From: an uncultured Bacteroidota bacterium
Lineage (GTDB): Bacteria; Bacteroidota; Bacteroidia; Flavobacteriales; Flavobacteriaceae
Assembly (NCBI GenBank): GCA_913062555.1
Contig: CAJXVU010000001.1
Coordinates: 62,001 to 126,000 of the forward strand
Direction: 5' to 3'
Length of the DNA: 64,000 nt
Shown: positions 20,978 to 29,669 of the stretch, piece by piece
Layout: every line of letters begins with the position of its first letter
Numbering within the stretch: position 1 is the first letter of the stretch
The notes under the pieces: model-generated
The model's database searches: none
What the model saw: only the letters and a program-made list of their open reading frames with translations
Told to the model about the DNA's origin: nothing
Translations under genes and position numbers: made by a program

Positions 20978-22888
20978 ATGTATAGAACATTAAAATATAT
21001 CTTTTTCGCTTTCACGCTTGTACTATTTGTACAGTCCTGTGCCAACGATTTAGATTTACAACCAGAAGATGATCGTCTTACAGCCGATGTCGCTTTTGAC
21101 GACCCTACATCTTATAGAGCCTTTCTTGCTAAAATTTATGCAGGTATCTCATTGAGTGGCCAAGAAGGCCCAGCAGGTAATGCAGATTTAGCTGGATTGG
21201 ATGAAGGCTTCTCAAATTACTTAAGATTGTATTGGAAAATGCAAGAGCTAACTACAGATGAGGCTGTAATTGGATGGAATGACGGAACAATTAAAGATTT
21301 ACACTCACAAAATTGGACTGCAGGTAACGAATTTATTAGAACCATTTATAGCAGGATAATGTATCAAGTAAAATTGGCTAATGAGTTCTTGAGTCAAACT
21401 ACTGATGAAAAATTAGATAGCCGTGGTGTAGATGCAAGCTTAAAAGCTGAAATTCAGAATTACCGAGCAGAAGCTCGTTTTATGAGAGCGTTAAGTTATT
21501 GGCATGCTATGGATTTATTTGCAAATCCGCCATTTGTGACAGAAGAAGATCCAACAGGCGCTTTTTTACCAGAGCAAATTCAACGTTCAGACCTTTTTAC
21601 TTATATCGAATCTGAACTTTTAGCAATTGAAAACACGATCATTGGTTCGAAACAAAATGAATATGGAAGAGCTGATCAAGCCGCTGTTTGGATGCTATTA
21701 TCCAAATTGTATTTGAACGCTGAAGTATATACAGGAACTGCAAGATATGACGAGGTTATTAATTTTACAACTAAGGTAATTAATGCTGGGTACTCAGTGC
21801 CTTCTAATCCATATTATCAGTCTTTTTTAGCAGATAATGATATGAATGGTACACAAAACGAAGTTATTTTTTCTATTCCATTTGATGGGTTAAAAACGCA
21901 ATCATTTGGTGGTATGACATTCTTAGTACACGCTCCCGTAGGAGGTAGCATGGTTCCTGGAGATTACGGAATCAATGGTGGTTGGTTTGGTGTGAGAACA
22001 ACATCGACATTTGTAGAAAAATTTAATGCTGAAACTCTAGATCTAGATGCTTTTAATGCCACCTTAGGAACTCAATCTGATTGGGGGCTCGTAGGAGATG
22101 CTACATTAAATGGATGGAATGGTCCCGATATGGAATTATATGAAACAGCAAACAATAAATATATCATATACGCCAACTTAGTTAGCGGAGAAATGAAATT
22201 CAGATTCAATGAAGATTGGGGTGTGAACTTTGGAGATAATGATACTGATGGATCTTTAGAAGATGGTGGGGCTAATATCCCTATTGAGGAAGCTGGAACC
22301 TATGTAATTACATTAGACCTAGACAACTTAACATATACCATTTCACCATTTGACGGCGATCAAAGAGCCCTATTCTATACAGATGGTCAATCCTTAGAAA
22401 TTGAAGATATTAGTTCTTTTACTAATGGGTATGCTATTGAGAAATACAGAAATGTAGATGTAAATGGTGTTCAAGGCTCTGATTCAACTGGAGATCACCC
22501 TGATACCGATTTCCCAATGTTTAGACTTGCTGATGCTTATTTAATGTACGCAGAAGCAGCACTAAGAGGTGGAGGCGGTAGCTTAAGTGAGGCCGTAACA
22601 TACATTAACCAACTTAGAGATAGAGCTTTTGGAAGTGGTATTGGAAATGTAGAGCAAGCCGATCTTTCACTAGATTTTATCTTAGACGAACGGGCAAGGG
22701 AATTATTTTGGGAAGCTCATAGACGAACAGATTTAATACGATTCGGACAATTCTCTAACCAAGGCATTTGGCCATGGAAAGGAAATGTACCACAAGGGGC
22801 TACTACACAAGCATATAGAGACGTAATGCCTTTACCTGCTTCCGATTTAGGAGTTAATACTAATTTACAACAAAACGAAGGTTACTAA
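20978..22888 (+). CDS. susD: SusD/RagB-family starch-binding lipoprotein with inserted SusE/F-like domain
   Basis: Lipobox (FVQSCANDL), SusD motifs (AEARFMRALSYWHAMDLF, ADAYLMYAEAAL, ERARELFWEAHRRTDLIRFG). ORF opens at 20948; the second ATG (20978) precedes the signal peptide. Confidence 0.95.
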   Translation: MYRTLKYIFFAFTLVLFVQSCANDLDLQPEDDRLTADVAFDDPTSYRAFLAKIYAGISLSGQEGPAGNADLAGLDEGFSNYLRLYWKMQELTTDEAVIGWNDGTIKDLHSQNWTAGNEFIRTIYSRIMYQVKLANEFLSQTTDEKLDSRGVDASLKAEIQNYRAEARFMRALSYWHAMDLFANPPFVTEEDPTGAFLPEQIQRSDLFTYIESELLAIENTIIGSKQNEYGRADQAAVWMLLSKLYLNAEVYTGTARYDEVINFTTKVINAGYSVPSNPYYQSFLADNDMNGTQNEVIFSIPFDGLKTQSFGGMTFLVHAPVGGSMVPGDYGINGGWFGVRTTSTFVEKFNAETLDLDAFNATLGTQSDWGLVGDATLNGWNGPDMELYETANNKYIIYANLVSGEMKFRFNEDWGVNFGDNDTDGSLEDGGANIPIEEAGTYVITLDLDNLTYTISPFDGDQRALFYTDGQSLEIEDISSFTNGYAIEKYRNVDVNGVQGSDSTGDHPDTDFPMFRLADAYLMYAEAALRGGGGSLSEAVTYINQLRDRAFGSGIGNVEQADLSLDFILDERARELFWEAHRRTDLIRFGQFSNQGIWPWKGNVPQGATTQAYRDVMPLPASDLGVNTNLQQNEGY

Positions 22889-22900
22889 AAACTACATAAA

Positions 22901-24235
22901 ATGAAAAACTTAAAAATTTTAGGATTATTAATTATTGCCGCTATTAGCTTCAATTCTTGTTCGCAAGATGACGATGTGGTTTTTATAGCACAAGAACCTG
23001 GTGAATTTGCTTTTACAAATGCATTCTTATCAGAATACACATTAACTAGTGACGCTTCTTCCAATATAGGCGAGCGTTTTACTTGGACCAATGCAGATTT
23101 TGAAGTTCCTACAAACGTTACTTATGAGCTTCAAGGAGCCATTTCAGAGGACTTCAGTGATATGGCTGTATTAGGAACAACACCTGGCAATGAACTTTCC
23201 ATCACCATAAGTAAAATGTTATCGATGGCAGGAGAAGCTGGATTAGATAACGACCCTGAAACTGAAAACCCAGATAGTGGAAGTCTTTATTTCAGATTAC
23301 GTTCTTTTATTGGCAATGGGGATAGTTCAACTGAAGTATTTACAGCAACGCAAACACTTAATGTTGTTTTACCAGAATTAGCGGTTGAAGATGATGGTGC
23401 TATTTCGTTATCCACTTGGGGTATTGTAGGATCTGGTTATAATAACTGGGGTGCTTATGACGATTCTCCATTTTACACAACCGAAGAAGACAATATATTT
23501 GTTGCATATGCTACTTTGTTTGATGGTGAAATTAAATTTAGAGAAAATAATGAATGGACTAACGACTTCGGTGATACTGGAGCAGACGGTACATTAGATG
23601 CTGGTGGAGACAATATTGCCGTTACTGCAGGTCATTATAAAATCAACTTAAACTTAAACGATAACACCTATAGTATCGAACCATTTACTTGGGGTATTGT
23701 TGGCTCTGGTTATAATGATTGGGGTGCATCGCCTGATGCTAAGTTTTTCTATGATTATACTACTGATACTTTTAAAGTTGGTGTTAGACTAATTGATGGT
23801 GAAATCAAGTTTAGAATGAATAACGAGTGGACTAGTGACTTTGGAGATACTGGTGCAGATGGTACTTTAGACGCTGGTGGCGATAATATTGCTGTAACTG
23901 ATGGTCATTATGCGATTACTTTAGACCTCAATAATAATGTATACACTATTGAAACTGCAGATTTATATGGCGTTGTAGGCTCCGGTTATAATGATTGGGG
24001 AGCTACTCAAGATTTTACATTTACAGAAGTTAATCCTGGACTATGGATTGCTGAAATAGTACCTTTAGTTGACGGCGAAATTAAATTCCGTGTCAATGAT
24101 GCTTGGGCTTCCGATTTCGGAGATTCTGGTGCAGATGGAACTCTAGATGCTGGGGGTGATAATATTGCTGTTACAGCAGGAAATGCTAGAATATGGTTAG
24201 ACATTACGAATAACACATATTCTATCAATCAATAA
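22901..24235 (+). CDS. SusE/SusF-like outer-membrane starch-binding lipoprotein with three tandem C-terminal domains
   Basis: Lipobox (ISFNSCSQDD); N-terminal SusE-like domain; three repeats of (T/Y)WG(I/V)VGSGYN(D/N)WGA...DGEIKFR...DFGD(T/S)GADGTLDAGGDNIAVT. Confidence 0.9.
   Translation: MKNLKILGLLIIAAISFNSCSQDDDVVFIAQEPGEFAFTNAFLSEYTLTSDASSNIGERFTWTNADFEVPTNVTYELQGAISEDFSDMAVLGTTPGNELSITISKMLSMAGEAGLDNDPETENPDSGSLYFRLRSFIGNGDSSTEVFTATQTLNVVLPELAVEDDGAISLSTWGIVGSGYNNWGAYDDSPFYTTEEDNIFVAYATLFDGEIKFRENNEWTNDFGDTGADGTLDAGGDNIAVTAGHYKINLNLNDNTYSIEPFTWGIVGSGYNDWGASPDAKFFYDYTTDTFKVGVRLIDGEIKFRMNNEWTSDFGDTGADGTLDAGGDNIAVTDGHYAITLDLNNNVYTIETADLYGVVGSGYNDWGATQDFTFTEVNPGLWIAEIVPLVDGEIKFRVNDAWASDFGDSGADGTLDAGGDNIAVTAGNARIWLDITNNTYSINQ
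23414..24232 (+). repeat. Three in-frame tandem SusE/F-type domain repeats (about 273-279 bp each)
   Basis: Repeat units begin near 23414, 23687 and 23966; the DFGDxGADGTLDAGGDNIAVT segment is nearly identical in all three. Confidence 0.93.
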
Positions 24236-24269
24236 TATTTTTATTTTTTATTTTGAATTATTAGCATTC

Positions 24270-24299
24270 AAGGGCTGTTTGAAATGACAGCCCTTTTTT
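24270..24299 (+). terminator. Intrinsic terminator after the susCDE operon
   Basis: AAGGGCTGT-TTGAAATG-ACAGCCCTT followed by T tract. Confidence 0.88.
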
Positions 24300-24390
24300 A
24301 ATTAAATCCTTTAATTCCCTAGATAGTTTTCCCTATGGCTAAATAGAACCTGAATTATACCCGTCTGAAAAGACAAATAGCATAGATCGC

Positions 24391-27267
24391 ATGAAGAAGA
24401 TATACTCCCTTATTTTATTTGTATCAATTATAAATTTTAGTTTTAGCCAAGTTACCATTACACCTACTCCTTTCGACATAGATGAATCTATAACCATAAC
24501 TATTGATGCAAATAGTAGTGCTACAAACTGTAATGGCTTTAGCAATCCTACAAAAGTGTATATGCATTCTGGTGTTGGACCAGACTCTAATGCATGGACC
24601 CATGTCATTGGAAATTGGGGACAGGATGATGGTGTTGGAGAAATGACAAATAATGGTGATGGCACCTGGAGTATTACCTTAACTCCAGACACCTATTATG
24701 GCCTCACTTCAGAGCAAGCCTCATTAGCCATTAAAATGGGCATGGTATTTAGAAGTCAAGATGGTTCACAAGAATTAAAAAATGACGGTTGTAGTGATTT
24801 CTTTTTTGACATAGGCAGTTTTCAAGTCAGCCTAACTACGCCATTAGCAAATTCTACTACTGTTTTAACTTCTGGAGACAACCTTAGCATTAGTGCCACC
24901 AACATTGGTGGTAATGCTAATTATGTATTAAAATCCAATGGTAGTACCATAAACACTCAATCGAATATCGCTTCATTTGCTTATACTCATACAAACATTA
25001 CAGCAAATCAAAATTACAGTTTAGAAGTTACTATAGACGCAACCACAATAACTAAAACATTCCAAGTCATAATTGACCCAGTAACTACCTGGGAGATAAT
25101 GCCTGATGATTATGTTGACGGCATTAATTATCACAATAGCGACCCAACAAAAGTCACTCTTGTACTAGATGCCAATAGTAAGGATTTTGTATATGTTGCA
25201 GGAAGTTTCAATAATTGGCAACCTGATGGTTCTTATGCTATGAAACGTGATTTTACACGCAATAATAAATTTTGGCTCACGCTCACAGGACTTACATCTG
25301 GTCAAATAGAATCCTTTCAATATTGGGTTATAGATAAAACGCCAATTGTAAACTCCCCGACATTAGTCAAAACAGCAGATCCTTATTCTACTCTTGTTCT
25401 ATCACCATTTGACGATTCCGGAATACCAAATACAACCTATCCAAACTTACCATCGTACCCAGATGATCAGGAACGTGAAGTTACCGTATTACAGACAGGA
25501 CAAACTTCTTATAATTGGCAAGTAACTAATTTTAGCAAACCCAAAAAAGAAGATTTAGTCATCTACGAAGTCTTAATTCGCGATTTTGATGGCGATAGAA
25601 ACTTTCAAGATCTTATTGATAAGATTTCCTATTTCAAAAACTTAAATATTAATGCCATTCAACTTATGCCCATCATGGAGTTTGAAGGCAATGAAAGTTG
25701 GGGATACAACACTGCATATCATATGGCTTTAGACAAATTCTATGGCACTGAAGATAAATTCAGGGAACTTGTTGATGTATGTCATCAAAATGGTATTGCC
25801 GTAATTCTCGACATTGCCTTAAACCATGCCTTTGGACGAAATCCAATGGTAAGGATGTGGATGAATGATGCTGATAATGATGGCTGGGGAGAACCTAGTT
25901 CGGAAAATCCTTATTTTAATGAGACTCCAAAGCACAGTTATAATGTAGGATCTGATTTTAACCATCAACAATTTAGGACTCAAAACTATGTTAAACGCGT
26001 AGTTAAACATTGGATAGAAAATTTTAAAATAGATGGTTTCCGCTGGGATTTAACCAAAGGGTTTACTCAAAATTGCTCCTCCAATGATGAAGGGTGTACA
26101 AATTCATACCAACAAGACCGTGTTGATGTATTAAAATCATACGCCGATTATTCCTGGAGTTTAGATCCAACGCATTATGCAATATTTGAGCATTTGGGCA
26201 CTCCTACTGAAGAACAGCAATGGGCAAATTACCGACTTACTGGTGAAGGGGATGGGATTCCAAAAGGCATTATGATGTGGGGTAAAATGACTGAAAACTA
26301 CAATCAACTTACAATGGGCTTTGCCTCTAATTCCAACTTTGACTGGATGGGACATGATGCACATGGGTTTGATGAAAAACGACTAGTAGGATATGCCGAA
26401 AGTCATGACGAAGAACGATTAATGTATAAAAATTTACAGTTTGGAAACACCACCAACGGTTCCCATGACGTAACCAACCTTAATACAGCGCTGTCAAGAA
26501 TGCCTGCCTTAGGTGCTGTTACTTTAACTATTCCAGGACCAAAAATGATTTGGCATTTCGCTGAATTAGGTATGGAAAATTCCATATTTACATGTGATAA
26601 TGGAAGTGTAAATGACCCAGATTGTAAATTGAGCACCAAACCACAACCACAGTGGGCTAATAATTGGTCTAATGACCTTGCCAGAAAAGCAATCTATGAT
26701 GCCTGGTCAAGATTAAATTATTTAAAAATTAATGAAGCTGTTTTTGAAGGTGAATATACAATAAGCTCAGGTACATTAAATCCAAAAATTCGCGTCTGGG
26801 ACAATAGTCTTCCTGCAAATACGCTATCTGATGTTATTATTTTAGCAAATTTTAATGTGACTTCTCAATCTATAAATCCAGGTTTTACAAATACAAATAC
26901 CTGGTATGATTTAATGGATGAAACCGGAAATACTACAATTAGTGGATCTACAACATCAATTAATATTCCTGCTGGTGAATTTAGAATTTATGGAAATCAT
27001 GCTGTCGAAACATTATCTAATCCAAGTTTTGATAACGTACTATCTCTTATGGTTTATCCCAACCCTTCTAAAGAGAGCTTTAGTATAAACAAGCCTTCAA
27101 ATGAATTAAGCATATATGATCTCACTGGAAAACTGGTAAAAGTGTTCAAAGGCGAATTCATTGCAGGACAAACAATGGATATTTCAGAATTATCACCAAG
27201 TATTTATCTTTTAAAAGTCAAAACAAATTCAGGGCTTCAACAAATTACTAAACTGGTGAAGCTATAG
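24391..27267 (+). CDS. Secreted multidomain GH13 alpha-amylase with T9SS C-terminal sorting domain
   Basis: Signal peptide; N-terminal binding-like domains; CBM48-like VYVAGSFNNWQPDG; GH13 motifs LDIALNHAFGRN, DGFRWDLTKGF, YAESHDEERL; C-terminal VYPNPSKESFSI...LSIYDLTGKLVK...YLLKVKTNSGLQQITKLVKL. Confidence 0.92.
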   Translation: MKKIYSLILFVSIINFSFSQVTITPTPFDIDESITITIDANSSATNCNGFSNPTKVYMHSGVGPDSNAWTHVIGNWGQDDGVGEMTNNGDGTWSITLTPDTYYGLTSEQASLAIKMGMVFRSQDGSQELKNDGCSDFFFDIGSFQVSLTTPLANSTTVLTSGDNLSISATNIGGNANYVLKSNGSTINTQSNIASFAYTHTNITANQNYSLEVTIDATTITKTFQVIIDPVTTWEIMPDDYVDGINYHNSDPTKVTLVLDANSKDFVYVAGSFNNWQPDGSYAMKRDFTRNNKFWLTLTGLTSGQIESFQYWVIDKTPIVNSPTLVKTADPYSTLVLSPFDDSGIPNTTYPNLPSYPDDQEREVTVLQTGQTSYNWQVTNFSKPKKEDLVIYEVLIRDFDGDRNFQDLIDKISYFKNLNINAIQLMPIMEFEGNESWGYNTAYHMALDKFYGTEDKFRELVDVCHQNGIAVILDIALNHAFGRNPMVRMWMNDADNDGWGEPSSENPYFNETPKHSYNVGSDFNHQQFRTQNYVKRVVKHWIENFKIDGFRWDLTKGFTQNCSSNDEGCTNSYQQDRVDVLKSYADYSWSLDPTHYAIFEHLGTPTEEQQWANYRLTGEGDGIPKGIMMWGKMTENYNQLTMGFASNSNFDWMGHDAHGFDEKRLVGYAESHDEERLMYKNLQFGNTTNGSHDVTNLNTALSRMPALGAVTLTIPGPKMIWHFAELGMENSIFTCDNGSVNDPDCKLSTKPQPQWANNWSNDLARKAIYDAWSRLNYLKINEAVFEGEYTISSGTLNPKIRVWDNSLPANTLSDVIILANFNVTSQSINPGFTNTNTWYDLMDETGNTTISGSTTSINIPAGEFRIYGNHAVETLSNPSFDNVLSLMVYPNPSKESFSINKPSNELSIYDLTGKLVKVFKGEFIAGQTMDISELSPSIYLLKVKTNSGLQQITKLVKL

Positions 27268-27413
27268 GTTTAAATTGAAAAGAAGAACTAGAAATAAATC
27301 TAAACCACTGTTTTTTCCATTCTTCTTAATGACAAACATATTTATTTCACTATCGTTATTTGATACTATAATATGTTTCAATGTCATTGTTGTGTGAATG
27401 AAGAATCGTGACT

Positions 27414-29663
27414 TTAGTTTTGAATAATTTTTAAATGTTCACCATTTACCAAATCATCATGCGAAATGAAATAACTTTTATACGGCTTTCCATTAAGTAG
27501 GATTCTATTAATGTCCCCATTAGTTTTGCTCTCTTTTTCGATTACCAATGTTTTCTTTTTATAATAATTCGAATCGAGCTGAATGGTAATCTTATCGAAC
27601 ATAGGTGTTGTAATTGCATATTTAGGTTCTCCTGGTGACAATGGATAGATTCCCATCATTGAGTACACCAACCAAGCCGACATCGTTCCAGTATCATCAT
27701 TTCCTGGCAAACCATCGGGTTGATTTTTAAAATATTTAGAAACAAGATTTGCAACATGCTTTTGAGCTCTCCATTCTTCACCTTTTACATAATTAAATAA
27801 ATACGGGTAAGCAATATCCGGTTCATTGGCCATATCAAACTGATTGCTATCAAACACTTTTTGAAGCTGTTTACTAAAGGCTTTTTTACCGCCCATGAGC
27901 TTCATGAGCCCCTTAATATCATGAGGTACCATAAACGCATATTGCCAAGCATTACCTTCAATAAATCCAACATTTTTTGTAAAGTTAGCCCCTGCCTCGG
28001 GATTGAAAGGTGTATACCAGTTTCCATTCGCCAATCTCGGGCGTAACAGATTTAAATCTTTATCAAAAAGCTTTCTATAGGATATTGATCTGTCTATAAA
28101 TCGATTGAAATCTTCCTTTTTCCCCAAAGCTTTTGCCAATAATGCAATGGAAAAATCGGCAGAATTGTATTCTTCGGTTGTCGATACTGACCCCCCATTA
28201 TCGGTTGTTAGGTAGCCTTTGTTTATATAGTCATCAAGTCCTGGGCGTAATGGATTATTTTCAATTTGATCGGCACTCTTCAGCATTGCCGAATAAGCTT
28301 TTTCAATATCAAAATCCTGGATTCCTTTTAAGTAGGTATCGGTAATCACAATACTTGCAGGGTCTCCTACCATTGTGAATGTTTCTGTTGAATTCAATTC
28401 CCATTTTGGGAGCCATCCATTTTCATCATACATCTCCAGCATACTCTTTATCATATCCGATTGTTGACGTGGGTATACCAGTGACATCAACTGATGTAAA
28501 TTTCTATAGGTATCCCAAAGCGAAAACACGGTGTATCTCGTTCCTGCTGTTTTCCCAATTTTGCCAGTTTTTATTTGAGGAAATTCCCCATTGATATCAT
28601 TCAGTGTATTGGGATGAATTAAACTATGATACAAGGCTGTATAAAAAATAGTTTTATCGTCATTGGTGCCCCCTTCAACTTTTATTCTGGATAGCAATTG
28701 ATTCCAAGCGTCGAAGGTTTCTTTATAAATTGCTTCAAACGAAGCATCTCCAGTTTCCTTTTCTAAATTCTCTCTTGCATTTTCAATACTCACATATGAA
28801 ACTCCTATTTTAACCTCGACACTGGTTTCTTTGTCAAAATTATAAGAGAAATAAGTCCCTATACTATCACCTACTACCATCTTCGTAGCCCGTTCCATCA
28901 TACGCGTTTTGCCATTATAACCCATCCATTGCGCCTCAACACCATTGTACTTGGCAGGAGTTTTCCACACTCCAAAATTATCGGCAGGTTTTGAGAATTT
29001 AGCAACAAAATATACAGGATAGGCGGCCTCAGGACTATTATAACAAAATGAACCAACAGAACGCATTCCTTCAATTTCTGTGGACGATACAACCTTTACC
29101 ATGGCCCCTTGTTCATTAGTTAAACCCAAGCCTAAATTTAAAAGGATATTGGATTGGCCTTTGGGAAAAGTAAATTTATTGATCCCTACTCTTTTTGAAG
29201 TTGTAAATTCTGCTTTTATATTGTACTTATCAATTTCGGAACTATAATACGCCGTTTTAGCTATTTCATTAGAATAAGTTGAACCATATTTTAAATGATT
29301 TGTTTCTACTTTACCAGTTGTTGGCATTAACAAAAGCACTCCCAGCTCTGGGCAACCAACACCGCTTAAATTCACCTGACTAAATCCAGTTAAAAAAGTA
29401 TTTTCATTAACATAAGGATTAGATAGCCAGCGGCTGTCTTTCTCTAGTGGCATGTTTTGTGCCCCTGCAACATTAAACGGACTGATACTCGCCATCCCTC
29501 TTGGTGCAATAGGCCCTGGAAATGTCGCTCCATAATTTGAAGTTCCAATAAATGGATTTACATAAGAAGCCGGTTCTTGAGAAAAAGCATTAGAAAAAAC
29601 AAATATGGCTGTAATTGTAAAGAGCCTTCTTACTTGGTTTATGGTAATAATTTTTGAAAACAT
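27414..29663 (-). CDS. GH92 family alpha-mannosidase-like protein
   Basis: VNPFIGTSNYGATFPGPIAPRGMASISPFN, FSLWDTYRNLHQL, GNDDTGTMSAWLVYSMMGIYPLSPGEP. Confidence 0.93.
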   Translation of the reverse strand: MFSKIITINQVRRLFTITAIFVFSNAFSQEPASYVNPFIGTSNYGATFPGPIAPRGMASISPFNVAGAQNMPLEKDSRWLSNPYVNENTFLTGFSQVNLSGVGCPELGVLLLMPTTGKVETNHLKYGSTYSNEIAKTAYYSSEIDKYNIKAEFTTSKRVGINKFTFPKGQSNILLNLGLGLTNEQGAMVKVVSSTEIEGMRSVGSFCYNSPEAAYPVYFVAKFSKPADNFGVWKTPAKYNGVEAQWMGYNGKTRMMERATKMVVGDSIGTYFSYNFDKETSVEVKIGVSYVSIENARENLEKETGDASFEAIYKETFDAWNQLLSRIKVEGGTNDDKTIFYTALYHSLIHPNTLNDINGEFPQIKTGKIGKTAGTRYTVFSLWDTYRNLHQLMSLVYPRQQSDMIKSMLEMYDENGWLPKWELNSTETFTMVGDPASIVITDTYLKGIQDFDIEKAYSAMLKSADQIENNPLRPGLDDYINKGYLTTDNGGSVSTTEEYNSADFSIALLAKALGKKEDFNRFIDRSISYRKLFDKDLNLLRPRLANGNWYTPFNPEAGANFTKNVGFIEGNAWQYAFMVPHDIKGLMKLMGGKKAFSKQLQKVFDSNQFDMANEPDIAYPYLFNYVKGEEWRAQKHVANLVSKYFKNQPDGLPGNDDTGTMSAWLVYSMMGIYPLSPGEPKYAITTPMFDKITIQLDSNYYKKKTLVIEKESKTNGDINRILLNGKPYKSYFISHDDLVNGEHLKIIQN

Positions 29664-29669
29664 AAATTG

